The notes: generated by a model from the letters alone, not told the origin. Numbered from the stretch's first letter, positions 54,357 through 63,633 are shown. The stretch: DNA of 64,000 bases from CAITSH01 sp025356665 (GCA_025356665.1 JANXRV010000043.1:1-64000), one strand, 5' to 3'. Translations and numbers: made by a program.

Positions 54357-54782
54357 ATGGCCAAAACGAAAGCGAAGCAAAAACTTCTGGTTTCGCACAC
54401 GGAGAACACGCATTTTGAAGGTGGCGGCCTGCGTCCCCAGTTTGTGTATCGCGAACTCGGTGTTAGCGAGGCGACCGGCGGCGACTACAACGCGCACGTG
54501 ATCAAGGGTGTTCCCGGTGGCATTGCGCCGGTGCCCGAGCACAAGCATACCGAGATCGATTTTCTTTTCGTCTACGTGATCAAGGGTTGGGTCAAATTTG
54601 ACTATATCGGCCACGGCGAGCACACATTGAAGGCCGGCTCCTGCCACGTTATCCCGCCCGGCCTCGCGCACAGCGTGGTTGCCTGGTCCGATGACCTGGA
54701 AATGGTCGAGGTCGTTTCGCCGGCCGAGTACAAGTCCATCGACACCGTCAACGGCGTCGAGCAGGAAGGGGCCACCGCCTAG
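54357..54782 (+). CDS. Single-domain cupin protein
   Basis: A 141-residue cupin. The metal motif 1 is PEHKHTEIDF with His62, His64 and Glu66 (the usual Gly-x5-HxH-x3,4-E core), and motif 2 has PPGLAHSVV with His105. Single cupins include small sensors, isomerases and dioxygenases, so no reaction is assigned. GGAG precedes ATG 54357, and a strong bidirectional terminator follows. Confidence 0.82.
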   Translation: MAKTKAKQKLLVSHTENTHFEGGGLRPQFVYRELGVSEATGGDYNAHVIKGVPGGIAPVPEHKHTEIDFLFVYVIKGWVKFDYIGHGEHTLKAGSCHVIPPGLAHSVVAWSDDLEMVEVVSPAEYKSIDTVNGVEQEGATA

Positions 54783-54802
54783 CAGCGGGCTTTTTCCCGC
54801 GG

Positions 54803-54832
54803 GCAAAACGCCGGCTCCTGCCGGCGTTTTGC
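54803..54832. terminator. Bidirectional intrinsic terminator
   Basis: A perfect 12-pair stem GCAAAACGCCGG / CCGGCGTTTTGC with loop CTCCTG; the stem's own A/T tails supply T-runs on both strands. It lies between the convergent cupin and Bug genes and can end both messages. Confidence 0.85.
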
Positions 54833-54847
54833 TTTCGCGGAAGCGCT

Positions 54848-55825
54848 TCATGCCTTCAAACCCATCCGTGTGATCATGATGCGCTGCGCCTCGAACATTT
54901 CAAACGATGACTTGGTGTACTCGGGCGAGGACATGAAAGTTGCAGGCATGTCGCTTCGGTCAAGTACGGCGAGCACAGTCGGGTCTGACAAGGCCTGGCG
55001 GAACGCTTCTTCAAGGCGCGCCACAATCGCTGGGTCCATGCCCTTGGGACCGCCGAACCCAAAGGGGGTGTCAGGCACGGCGTAACCGAGTTCAAGCAGC
55101 GTTGGCGAGTTGGGCCAGCGCTTGGTGCGCTTGCTGCCGTAAGTGGCGAGCAGGCGCATGGTTCCCGCGTCAACTTGCGGCCCCCAGCTGGTGGATCCGC
55201 TGATGCCCATGACCGAACCACCGAGCAGCGCCTGCAGGCTTTCGGAATCGGCTTTATACGGAATGTGCTGGAATTCGACTCCGCCGCGAAAGGCGAGCTC
55301 CTCCACCGACAGGTGCGGCGATGAGCCGACGCCCGAGGATGCGTAGGTAAATTTGCCCGGATTGGCTCGCGCGTAGTCCATCAGATCCTTGACAGTCTTG
55401 ACGGGCGAATCGGCACGTACCACCAGGCCATTGGTGTAGGCGCTGACACGTGCGATGAAGGTGATGTCCTTGAGCGGGTCGAACTGCACTTTTTGCATGT
55501 GCGGCACGCTCAGCACGCTCAGCGCCAGCTGCGACAGGGTGTAGCCGTCCGGGCGCGCGTTGACCAGCTCGACTGCGCCGAGGGTTCCGCCGGCGCCGGC
55601 CCGGTTCTCGACAACGATGGTGCCGGCGAGAAATTTCGCGGCACTCGCCGCAAAGGCGCGCAGTACGATGTCGCTGGTGCCGCCGGCCGTCCACGGGCTG
55701 ATCAGCTTGATCGGCCGGCTAGGATAAGTTTGCTGCCCACGCGCCGTCGCGGGCAGCAGGCCGGCACCTGTGGCGGCCAGCAGGCCCTTGAGGACGGTGC
55801 GACGCACGGCATTCAGGGTTTTCAT
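54848..55825 (-). CDS. Bug/TctC-type tripartite tricarboxylate periplasmic receptor (5 of 5)
   Basis: A 325-residue Bug receptor whose signal carries a twin-arginine pattern (AVRRTVLKGLL) and ends about ARGQQ, implying Tat export as sometimes seen for this family. YPSRPIKLISPWTAGGTSD, VVENRAGAGGTLGAVELVNARPDGYT and YASSGVGSSPHLSVEELA are family loops. It is the last gene of the minus-strand arm controlled by the GntR regulator. Confidence 0.91.
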   Translation of the reverse strand: MKTLNAVRRTVLKGLLAATGAGLLPATARGQQTYPSRPIKLISPWTAGGTSDIVLRAFAASAAKFLAGTIVVENRAGAGGTLGAVELVNARPDGYTLSQLALSVLSVPHMQKVQFDPLKDITFIARVSAYTNGLVVRADSPVKTVKDLMDYARANPGKFTYASSGVGSSPHLSVEELAFRGGVEFQHIPYKADSESLQALLGGSVMGISGSTSWGPQVDAGTMRLLATYGSKRTKRWPNSPTLLELGYAVPDTPFGFGGPKGMDPAIVARLEEAFRQALSDPTVLAVLDRSDMPATFMSSPEYTKSSFEMFEAQRIMITRMGLKA

Positions 55826-55895
55826 CGGTCGCGTATTCCCGGAAATATCACATGATCCGGTCGCTGCCCCCACAGATCCGGGTGGAAGGGCGGCT

Positions 55896-56912
55896 TCATC
55901 CGGCCGCTTGCGCCGCCGCTGCCGTGCCGGTGCGCTGGAAATTGGTGTCAAGACGCATCGAATAGTAATCGCCGTAACGGATCGGCGCGTACTTTGGCGC
56001 CTCTGCTGTCGCGACAAACTGCGGCAGACAACTTATGTGTGCGTCGACGTTCGGATCAAAGAACATCGCCATCGAAAAGCGATCCACCGATACCGGCGGA
56101 CTGATCACGCGGTGCGGTGTCGAATTGAAGCCGTCGTTGGTCCAGCGCGCCAGCATGTCGCCGACATTGACGACGAAGGTATCGGCAATCCGCGGCGTAT
56201 CTATCCACGAACCATCCGGACGTTGTACCTGGAGTCCGCCGACGCTGTCCTGGGTCAGGATGGTCAGAAAGCCATAGTCGGTGTGCGGATGAATGCCGAA
56301 CATATCCTCGGGGCGTACCGGCGGCGACGGTGGGTAGTGCATCATCCGCAGGTTGGTCGAAGGTGGAGAAAAAAAACCGTCAAAAAAGTCCCTGCGCTCT
56401 CCCACCGCCACCGCGACTGGGTGTAGCAGCTTCAATCCCAGGTCACGCACTGCCGCGTCATAGCGCTGGAAGGCCCGCTTGAAAGCGGGATCGTCCGGCC
56501 ACTGGTTCGGGCCTTGCAGCGCCTTGACCTTGTAATCGGGATGCGCAGCATCGACTTCATGACGGGCGTTGAACGATTCGATCTGGTTGGGGAGGCGCGC
56601 TGCCTGAAAGCGCTGCGATGAGGTCGAGATATTGCCGCCGACCGGCACATAACCGCGGTGCCAGGTGTTGCGCTTGAGCTTGATTTTTTCTTCGAGCGGC
56701 AAGGCGTGGAAGCGTTTGTTCGCATCGAGCGCCCCGGCCACCACATCGGGATCGACGCCGGTGTTGGCGAGGTAAAAAAAGCCGCTGCCCAGGCAGGCCG
56801 CTCGAATACTGGCGGCAATGTCCGCGACCGCGTCGTCATTGCCCGAGGCGACGAGTGCGCCGATGTCGATGATCGGGATCTCGACTTCGGCGACTCGCTT
56901 ACCAGCGTCCAT
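55896..56912 (-). CDS. 2-oxoglutarate/Fe(II)-dependent oxygenase (isopenicillin N synthase-like)
   Basis: A 338-residue non-heme iron oxygenase. Iron ligands are His210, Asp212 (HPHTDYGF) and His267 (NSTPHRV); the 2-oxoglutarate RxS motif is Arg278/Ser280 (DRFSMAMF). The N-terminal DIOX_N domain begins EVEIPIIDIGAL. ATG 56912 has GGGGGC upstream. It may hydroxylate or demethylate the compound imported by the Bug receptor next to it; the family also includes ring-expanding enzymes. Confidence 0.91.
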   Translation of the reverse strand: MDAGKRVAEVEIPIIDIGALVASGNDDAVADIAASIRAACLGSGFFYLANTGVDPDVVAGALDANKRFHALPLEEKIKLKRNTWHRGYVPVGGNISTSSQRFQAARLPNQIESFNARHEVDAAHPDYKVKALQGPNQWPDDPAFKRAFQRYDAAVRDLGLKLLHPVAVAVGERRDFFDGFFSPPSTNLRMMHYPPSPPVRPEDMFGIHPHTDYGFLTILTQDSVGGLQVQRPDGSWIDTPRIADTFVVNVGDMLARWTNDGFNSTPHRVISPPVSVDRFSMAMFFDPNVDAHISCLPQFVATAEAPKYAPIRYGDYYSMRLDTNFQRTGTAAAAQAAG

Positions 56913-57003
56913 CGTGCCCCCTTTTTCAGAGGCAAACATCAGTCGATCCCCGCACTGGTGTCAGCGGCCTTCGCAACCCGGTGTGGCAGGCAGGGTAAAG
57001 TGT

Positions 57004-57771
57004 TCATGCTGCCTTGTTCGCGGTTGCACACTTGAGCGCCTTGGCCATCGAGACGGCATCATCACGCAGCGTGTCGAGGTGGCCGCGCATGCGTCCCGAT
57101 GCGGCCGCGCCGTCCATGTCGAGAATCGCCTGCAGGATTTTTTCATGCTCCTTGATAGTGAGCGCCATCAGGCCGGCATGGAATGTTGAGGCGCGTCGGT
57201 AGGCTTCGAGGCGGTTGCGCAGTCGCAGCGTGTCGGCGCACAGGTAGTCATTGTGGCTTGCCGCGTAGATGCGCTCGTGGAAGAGCGCGTTGGCATCGTA
57301 AAAGGCGTCCGGGTTTTTTTTCTTCGCCGCCCTGACGCAGGCTCCGTGCGCGTCGGCCAGCAGCTGGCGGTCCTCCTCGGTGTGGCGCAGCGCGGCGAGT
57401 TCGGCGCACGCCGCCTCGAGGTAGGCCATGGTCTCGAACATCTGCCCGAGCTCGCTGACGCCAAGCTGCGCGACAAAGGCGCCCATGTGCGGCCGCAGTT
57501 CGATGTGGCCTTGCGAGGCGAGCTGCTGGAAGGCCTCGCGCACCGGTGTGCGAGATGCGCCGTACTTGGCGGCGAGCGCCTCTTCGTCGAGTTTCATGCC
57601 CGGCGTGAGCTTGCCCGAAACGATGTCGTGTTCGATCGCGGCGCGGATGTGCAGCACGCGGGTTTTCGGTTCGTGCGCCTTGACCTTAAGCGCGGAAACC
57701 CCGGGAATCTTAGGCGCGGGGGTTTTTAGCGCGGCCGCCTTCACTGCGCCGGCTTTCTTTTGCGTTGACAT
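57004..57771 (-). CDS. GntR-family regulator with FCD ligand domain
   Basis: A 255-residue FadR/FCD-type regulator. Winged HTH at about 42-105 (IVSGKLTPGMKLDEEALAAKYGASRTPVREAFQQLASQGHIEL), preceded by an unusual Lys/Ala/Pro-rich 37-residue extension, and a helical FCD domain with metal-ligand-type His residues (ALFHERIYAASHND, IKEHEKIL). It is divergent from the SDR operon and shares a 55-base promoter region with palindromic sites, the usual layout for self-regulated control. Confidence 0.9.
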   Translation of the reverse strand: MSTQKKAGAVKAAALKTPAPKIPGVSALKVKAHEPKTRVLHIRAAIEHDIVSGKLTPGMKLDEEALAAKYGASRTPVREAFQQLASQGHIELRPHMGAFVAQLGVSELGQMFETMAYLEAACAELAALRHTEEDRQLLADAHGACVRAAKKKNPDAFYDANALFHERIYAASHNDYLCADTLRLRNRLEAYRRASTFHAGLMALTIKEHEKILQAILDMDGAAASGRMRGHLDTLRDDAVSMAKALKCATANKAA

Positions 57772-57779
57772 TGCAAGAT

Positions 57780-57807
57780 TGTATGCGATACATTCAAGAT
57801 CGTATAC
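57780..57807. promoter_or_regulatory. Putative GntR operators in the divergent promoter
   Basis: TGTATGCGATACA (57780-57792) is a perfect inverted repeat with a three-base centre, and GTATAC (57802-57807) gives a second, shorter palindrome one helical turn pair away. TGTAT-N-ATACA sites are typical of FCD/GntR operators. They lie between the GntR and SDR starts and could control both. Confidence 0.6.
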
Positions 57808-57826
57808 ATCGTTTTTGGAGAAAAAA

Positions 57827-58630
57827 TTGGATCTGCGGCTAAGGGGGCAGTCGGTGCTCATTACCGGGGCATCGAAGGGAATCGGTCTGGCGGCGGCGCG
57901 CGCCTTTGCCGCCGAAGGCTGCAATCTGCACCTCGCCGCACGCTCGGGCGACGCCCTCGTGGCGGCCCGCGATGAGATCAGCAAACAACATGGCGTGACT
58001 GTGGACATCTACGTCATGGATCTGGGCAAATCGGAGAGCCTCGCCGAGCTGGGCGAGCGCTGCGCCAACGTCGACATCCTCGTCAACAACGCCGGCGAGA
58101 TTCCGTCCGGCCCGATTGAGTCGCTGGCCGAGGAAGACTGGCGCCGCGGTTACGACCTCAAGCTGTTTGGCTACATTCTGCTGACCAAGGCCGTGTACAA
58201 GTCGATGAAGGCGCGCCGCTCCGGCGTGATCATTAACGATATCGGCAACTCGGGCGAGAACTGGGATGCCAACTACATCGCCGGCAGCACCGCCAACGCG
58301 GCGCTGATGGCCTTCACCAAGGCCCTTGGCGGGCAAAGCCTGGACTTTGGCGTGCGCGTGGTCGGCGTCAACCCCGGGCCGGTCGAGACCGACCGCATGG
58401 TCAAGATCAACAAGCGCCGCGCCATCGACTGGTACGGCGATGAGAGCCGCTGGACCGAATTGCGCGACATGTATCCGGGCGGCCGGCCGGCGAGCGCCGA
58501 AGAGGTCGCCGACTTGATGGTCTATCTGGCCTCGCCGCGCGCCGGCTACATCACCGGCACCATCGTGACCATAGACGGCGGCATCGCCGCGCGCGGTTCG
58601 GTGATCAAGGAACGGAGCGAGCAAAAATGA
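57827..58630 (+). CDS. Short-chain dehydrogenase/reductase family protein lacking catalytic Lys
   Basis: A 267-residue Rossmann protein. The cofactor motif is TGASKGIG (13-20) and NNAG is at 87-90. Tyr150 is in place, but the YxxxK lysine is replaced: the sequence is YIAGS, with Ser154. The usual serine before it is also shifted. The PGPVETDR and TGTIVTIDGG ends are classical. The start is TTG 57827, six bases after GGAG; no ATG fits. It overlaps the aminotransferase start (ATGA). Confidence 0.85.
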   Translation: MDLRLRGQSVLITGASKGIGLAAARAFAAEGCNLHLAARSGDALVAARDEISKQHGVTVDIYVMDLGKSESLAELGERCANVDILVNNAGEIPSGPIESLAEEDWRRGYDLKLFGYILLTKAVYKSMKARRSGVIINDIGNSGENWDANYIAGSTANAALMAFTKALGGQSLDFGVRVVGVNPGPVETDRMVKINKRRAIDWYGDESRWTELRDMYPGGRPASAEEVADLMVYLASPRAGYITGTIVTIDGGIAARGSVIKERSEQK

Positions 58631-59766
58631 AAAACTTCGAGGTCCGCAACCAGCACTTCGACCGTTTATTCAACACGCCGGGCCTGAAGTGGTTCGGGCA
58701 GAATACCAACCATTTCAAGACGCATCCGGCGGTGCGCCAGGCGATGATCGATTCGATCGACGCTGAGGAATTTCATGCGTATGCGCCGCCCATAGGTATC
58801 GAGGAGTTGCGCACGCTGATCCTTGCGGATCTTGGTTTGCCGGCTGCTGACGCGGCGGTGCTGGTCACCGACGGCGCTGTCGAGGCGCTCTACAACGTCT
58901 GCCGCACGCTGTGCGAGCCGGGCTCGGAGTTTGTCACCACCGACCCGGGCTGGAAATGGCCGATGCTGTACGCCAAGGCCTCCGGCGCGAAAGTCATCGA
59001 GATCCCGATCTACGGTCCGGAAAACAACTACCGCCTGTCGGTGGCGCAGCTGAAGGCGGCGGTGACCGAGAAGACGCGCATCATCTATCTGGTCGACCCG
59101 AACAACCCGCTGGGCGTCTGTTACACCGCCGAAGAGATCAAGGCCTTCACCGATATCGCGCGCAGTGTTGGTGCCTATTTTCTGCACGATGCCACTTACA
59201 AGCACTTTGCCGACGAGCACACGCTGGCCGCCCGCTACTATCCGGAACGTACCGTTACTATTTACAGCTTTTCCAAGTGGCTCGGCCTTGCCGGCCTGCG
59301 TGTCGGCGCGCTGATAGCGCACCCCGAACTGGTCGAGCGCCTCGCCGCCTCGCCGCCGAATAATCTTGGCTCGAATGTTATTTCGCAGCGCGCCGCCATC
59401 GCCGGCCTCAAGGTCAAGGGTGAGTGGATGCCCGACATCAACCGCCGCCAGCGCCGTAATCAGGCGCAGATCTACGAGGCGGTCAAGCGCATCCCCGGCA
59501 TGAAGGTGGCGGTCTATCCATCGCAGGCGAATTTCCTTGTGGTTGAGTGTATTGACGCGGGCATCACGCCCGAGGCCTTGTGCGAGGCCTTCCGCCCCGA
59601 GGGCATCATGATCCGGCAAGGCGCGTATCACACGCCCAAGTTTGGCCACCGCTTTGTCAAAATAGCCACGACCGTGCCCGAGGACTGGAACGACGCGCTG
59701 TGTTCGCTGTTGCCGGCCATGGTGGAGCGCGCGCGTGGCATCAAAAATCCGGGGCCGTTGTTTTAG
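58627..59766 (+). CDS. PLP-dependent aminotransferase class I/II
   Basis: A 379-residue fold-type I aminotransferase. Schiff-base Lys217 (YSFSKWLGLAGLRVG), Asp188 (LHDATYKHF) and Asn160 (DPNNPLG) are present. ATG 58627 overlaps the SDR stop. It would exchange an amino group with an oxo acid, possibly the product of the SDR. Confidence 0.92.
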   Translation: MKNFEVRNQHFDRLFNTPGLKWFGQNTNHFKTHPAVRQAMIDSIDAEEFHAYAPPIGIEELRTLILADLGLPAADAAVLVTDGAVEALYNVCRTLCEPGSEFVTTDPGWKWPMLYAKASGAKVIEIPIYGPENNYRLSVAQLKAAVTEKTRIIYLVDPNNPLGVCYTAEEIKAFTDIARSVGAYFLHDATYKHFADEHTLAARYYPERTVTIYSFSKWLGLAGLRVGALIAHPELVERLAASPPNNLGSNVISQRAAIAGLKVKGEWMPDINRRQRRNQAQIYEAVKRIPGMKVAVYPSQANFLVVECIDAGITPEALCEAFRPEGIMIRQGAYHTPKFGHRFVKIATTVPEDWNDALCSLLPAMVERARGIKNPGPLF

Positions 59767-59930
59767 GGGGTCAGGTTTTAGGTTTTCAAGCCTTTTACGA
59801 TGGCGTAATCGTGCAGTGGCGTTGCAGCTTGCAGCTTGCGGTTTGCTGCGTCTTCGTGACAGGTGCAACGCAAACGCCCTGATGCAGAGACGGCGCCGTC
59901 TTGAAAACAGATTTATTCACGGGTTCCAAA

Positions 59931-60812
59931 ATGGCATACGCAAAGACCGATGACGGTGTGAAGCTGTACTACGAAGAAGCCGGCAGCGGCACGCCGATCG
60001 TGTTCGTGCACGAGTTCGGTGGCGATCATCGCAGCTGGGAGTTGCAGATGCGCTATTTTTCGCGCCGCCATCGCTGCATCACCTTTGCCGCGCGTGGCTA
60101 TCCGCCCTCGGAGGTGCCGGCTTCGGACCAGGCTTATTCGCAACTGCGCGCGGTCGAGGACATCGCGGCGGTGATGGACGCCGCCGGCATCGCCAAGGCG
60201 CATGTGGTGGGGCTGTCTATGGGCGGCTTTGCCGTGCTGCATTTTGGCCTTGAACATCCGGAGCGCGCGCTGTCGCTTGTTGTTGCGGGCGCCGGCTATG
60301 GCGCGGAAAAGCAGCTTGAGACGTATTTTCGCGAAGTCTCGCTTGATGTCGCGCGTCAGTTCGAGGTGCAGGGCAGCGAGACTTTCGCCAAGACTTATTC
60401 GCTCGGCGCCTCGCGCGTACAGTTCCAGAACAAGGATCCGCGCGGCTGGCAGGAGTTCGCCACGCAGCTTGGTGAGCATTCTTCACTGGGCGCGGCCAAT
60501 ACCATGCGGGGCGTGCAGGCGCGCCGTCCCTCCATTTACGACCTCGAAGACCGACTGAAGAAATTGACGGTGCCGACGCTGGTGGTGGTGGGGGACGAGG
60601 ACGACCATTGCCTGCAGCCGGGCCTGTTCATGAAAAGGACTATTCCCGCCTGCGGGCTGTTGGTGCTGCCCAAAACCGGGCACACGCTCAATCTCGAAGA
60701 ACCGGCGTACTTCAACGGCTTTGTCGCCGACTTCATCGCGCAGGCCGAGGCCGGGCGCTGGGCGCCGCGCGACCCGCGCGCCTTGCCGCAGCAGATCATG
60801 AAAACCGCGTGA
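59931..60812 (+). CDS. Alpha/beta hydrolase
   Basis: A 293-residue hydrolase with HEFGGDHRSW (oxyanion loop, 27-36), nucleophile Ser96 in VGLSMGGF, Asp in VVVGDEDDH and His in LPKTGHTLNLEEP. Start ATG 59931; upstream TTG 59901 is less likely. The class includes lactonases, esterases and RutD-like carbamate hydrolases. It overlaps the M20 gene by GTGA. Confidence 0.89.
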   Translation: MAYAKTDDGVKLYYEEAGSGTPIVFVHEFGGDHRSWELQMRYFSRRHRCITFAARGYPPSEVPASDQAYSQLRAVEDIAAVMDAAGIAKAHVVGLSMGGFAVLHFGLEHPERALSLVVAGAGYGAEKQLETYFREVSLDVARQFEVQGSETFAKTYSLGASRVQFQNKDPRGWQEFATQLGEHSSLGAANTMRGVQARRPSIYDLEDRLKKLTVPTLVVVGDEDDHCLQPGLFMKRTIPACGLLVLPKTGHTLNLEEPAYFNGFVADFIAQAEAGRWAPRDPRALPQQIMKTA

Positions 60813-62053
60813 GCAAATCCGTCGCCGACCATGTCGTGCGCGACCGGCTCTGGGAACGGCACATGCTCCTGGCGCGGCACGGTGCGACGGCCGCCAATGG
60901 CGTCAATCGCCAGGCGTTGTCCGCCGCCGAAATCGCCGCGAGGCGCGAACTCATCGGCTGGGGGGCGGACCTGGGCCTCAAGCCCTACAGCGACGCCGCG
61001 GGCAATTTCTTTTTGCGCCTCGAAGGTCGTGATCCGGCCGCCGCGCCGGTGCTGAGCGGCTCGCATATCGACAGTCAGCCCACCGGCGGCAAGTTTGACG
61101 GTGTCTACGGCGTGCTCGCGGCGCTGGAGGCGGTGCAGGCGATTTGCGACAGCGGGCAAACGCCGGTGCGGCCGATTGAGATCGTCGCCTGGATGAACGA
61201 AGAGGGCTCGCGCTTCGCGCCGGGCATGATGGGCTCGGCCGTCTACGCCGGCGACATGGCGCTTGGCGACATCCTGCCGGTGCGCGATGCTGAAGGGATC
61301 ACGGTCGCGCAAGGCCTCGCTGACATGGCGCACGCCTTTCCGGATGTGCCCCAGCGTGCGCTCGGACGGCCTGTCGCCGCCTATGTCGAGGCGCATATCG
61401 AGCAGGGGCCGGTGCTGGAGCAAAAAGGTTTCAGCATCGGCGTGGTCACCGGCATACAGGGCAAGCGCACCTTTCGCGTGTCCGTTAGCGGTGAGGACGG
61501 CCATGCTGGCACTGCGGCCTTGCGTGAGCGCAAGGACGCGCTGCTCGCGGCCACCGTCATGATCCAGGCGCTGTCCGCCGCCATGCACGATGACGAGGAC
61601 ATTGTGAAGTTCACCGTCGGCCGCTTGGAGATCAAGCCCAACGCGCCCTCGGTGGTGGCCGGGCACGCGCTGTTCTCGATTGATTTGCGCCACCCGCTCG
61701 AGTCGCGCCTGCGCGAACTTGGCGACCGCGTGACGGGCATTTGTGCCGCCAACGCCGGGCCTTGTGCGGTTGAAGTCGAGGAGCTGGTCACGGCCTGGCC
61801 GCTGGAATTTCCGGCGGCGATGCAAGACGAGGTGCGTGGCGCGGCGCAGCGCCTTAGCTTGCGCAGCATGGACCTGCCTTCTGCGGCCGGCCATGATTCG
61901 CGTTACCTGCACGGCGTCTGCCCGGCGGCGATGATTTTCGTGCCTTGCAAGGACGGCATCAGCCACAACGAGGCGGAGTCGGCCACGCCCGAAGACCTGT
62001 GCGACGGCGCGTGCGTGCTGGCTGAAACGCTGATGGCGCTGGCCGGGCGCTGA
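60809..62053 (+). CDS. M20-family amidohydrolase (allantoate / N-carbamoyl-amino acid amidohydrolase type)
   Basis: A 414-residue metalloamidase of the HyuC/AllC type. Metal ligands include His86 (SGSHIDSQPTGG) and Asp97 (GKFDGVYG), Glu pair in MNEEGSRF and His in GHDSRYLHG. The lid domain has EAHIEQGPVLE. The family cleaves N-carbamoyl amino acids or allantoate, releasing ammonia and CO2. GTG 60809 overlaps the hydrolase stop. Confidence 0.91.
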   Translation: MSKSVADHVVRDRLWERHMLLARHGATAANGVNRQALSAAEIAARRELIGWGADLGLKPYSDAAGNFFLRLEGRDPAAAPVLSGSHIDSQPTGGKFDGVYGVLAALEAVQAICDSGQTPVRPIEIVAWMNEEGSRFAPGMMGSAVYAGDMALGDILPVRDAEGITVAQGLADMAHAFPDVPQRALGRPVAAYVEAHIEQGPVLEQKGFSIGVVTGIQGKRTFRVSVSGEDGHAGTAALRERKDALLAATVMIQALSAAMHDDEDIVKFTVGRLEIKPNAPSVVAGHALFSIDLRHPLESRLRELGDRVTGICAANAGPCAVEVEELVTAWPLEFPAAMQDEVRGAAQRLSLRSMDLPSAAGHDSRYLHGVCPAAMIFVPCKDGISHNEAESATPEDLCDGACVLAETLMALAGR

Positions 62054-62066
62054 GGGACCCAAGCCC

Positions 62067-63506
62067 ATGCCCCGTTTGCTGCTACGCCACGCCGACGCCA
62101 TTCATCTTTGTGATGACGCCAGGCGTGTCATTCGCAACGGCTACCTGCTGATCGAGGACGGGCGCATCGCGGCCGTCGGTCCCGAACCGGCGCCGGCGAT
62201 GGTCGTGGACGAGGAAATTTCCATGGCCGGCCATCTGGTGACGCCGGGCTTTGTGAATATCCACCATCACCTGTTCCAGACGCTGACGCGTGCCGTGCCG
62301 CTGGCCAACCGCGCCTCGATACTCGACTGGCTGTACGCGCTCTATCCGGTCTGGGCGGAAATCGATGCGGACGCGTATTACTGGGCGGCGCTGGCCAACA
62401 GTTGCGAGCTGCTGACATCGGGCTGCACCACCAACGCCGACTTCGCCTACCTTATGCCCGAGCAGGACGGCGAGATGGCGGCCGAGGAGATTCGCGGTGT
62501 GCGCGAAGCTGGAATGCGCTTTGTGCTGACGCGCGGCGGCATGCCCACGGTCGAGGCTGATCTGGAAACGCGCTTGCGCCCACTGATGGGCGCGCAGCTT
62601 GACCGCATTCTGGATCGTGAAGAAACGCTCTTTCCGGCGCTGGAAAAAACCATCGCCCGCTATCACGACACCTCAGAGGGCTCGATGTTGCAGGTGGCGA
62701 TCGGCCCGACCAGCGTGACCTACCTGCGGCCGCAGTTCATGCGCCGTTTTGCCGATCTGGCGCGCGCCAACGACTGCGGCCTGCACGTGCATTTTGATCC
62801 GCGCCCCGATGAGCACGAGATCATGCGCGCGCGCGGCGGCAAGCCGATCGAATTTTTGCGCGATTCGGGCTGGCTGTGGGAGCGCTCCTGGTTCGCGCAT
62901 GCGACGCTGCTCGACAGCGAAGAGATGACGGCGATTGCTGGCGCCGGTGCCAGCATCGCGCACTGCCCGCATTGCATCATCCGCCTGGGCAAAAAGGCCG
63001 CGCGCCTCGGCCACTGGCGCGCCCACGGTATCAACGTCGGCCTCGGCGTGGACGGTCCGGCCAGCAGCGACACCAGCAATATGCTCAACGAAATGCGCCT
63101 TGCGATGATGCTGCACCGGGTCGGCGGCTATGAGGACGGCGAGGGCGCCGAACAGTGGCTGACCCCGGCCGACGTGCTGTGGATGGCGACGCGCGGCGGC
63201 GCGCGCGCCCTCGGCCGCGATGACATCGGCCAGCTTACGCCGGGCAAGGCCGCCGATGTCGCGGCGTTTCCCTTGCGCCGCCTGTCGCTCGCGGGTGCCG
63301 TGCTCGACCCGTTGGGCGCGTTGCTGATGGCCGGTAGTGATCCCTATGCCTCGCTCACCATCGTCAACGGCAGGATTCGCGTGCGCGACGGCCATATGGT
63401 GGATGTGGACGAAATGCGCGCCTTCGAAGGCGCCAATGCGGCTGCTAGTCGCCTCATTGACGCGGCGCAAAAGCGCACCGGCCTCGATTTCAGCCGCCAC
63501 GCGTAA
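62067..63506 (+). CDS. Metal-dependent amidohydrolase/deaminase (8-oxoguanine deaminase/TrzN-AtzB-like)
   Basis: A 479-residue cyclic-amidine or heteroaromatic deaminase of the ATZ/TRZ class. HxH is His66/His68 in NIHHHLFQTLTRA, His in LHVHFDPRPDEHE and FAHATLLD, and Asp in GVDGPASSDTSNM. The close 8-oxoguanine deaminase type releases urate. With M20 amidohydrolase next to it, a purine or ureide-like substrate is suggested. Thirteen bases after the M20 stop. Confidence 0.9.
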   Translation: MPRLLLRHADAIHLCDDARRVIRNGYLLIEDGRIAAVGPEPAPAMVVDEEISMAGHLVTPGFVNIHHHLFQTLTRAVPLANRASILDWLYALYPVWAEIDADAYYWAALANSCELLTSGCTTNADFAYLMPEQDGEMAAEEIRGVREAGMRFVLTRGGMPTVEADLETRLRPLMGAQLDRILDREETLFPALEKTIARYHDTSEGSMLQVAIGPTSVTYLRPQFMRRFADLARANDCGLHVHFDPRPDEHEIMRARGGKPIEFLRDSGWLWERSWFAHATLLDSEEMTAIAGAGASIAHCPHCIIRLGKKAARLGHWRAHGINVGLGVDGPASSDTSNMLNEMRLAMMLHRVGGYEDGEGAEQWLTPADVLWMATRGGARALGRDDIGQLTPGKAADVAAFPLRRLSLAGAVLDPLGALLMAGSDPYASLTIVNGRIRVRDGHMVDVDEMRAFEGANAAASRLIDAAQKRTGLDFSRHA

Positions 63507-63633
63507 GTTTTTGGGTTAATCGAGCCCGGGTGGGCAGGCCGCGCCGCAGCTGTGGTGTCTGGCGGTCACGCGGATCCTTAGCGGTGCTGCGCGATACACT
63601 GGAAACCCCCGCCTGGAGCGGCTTTCCAGCCGG

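Noticed and set aside
58666..59868. A 400-codon minus-strand frame
   Set aside because: Antisense to the aminotransferase with its intact Lys217 site; no recognisable domain.
60536..62101. A 521-codon open frame on the minus strand
   Set aside because: It runs antisense to the M20 amidohydrolase, whose metal motifs are clear; composition is Arg/His-rich as in GC-rich shadow frames.
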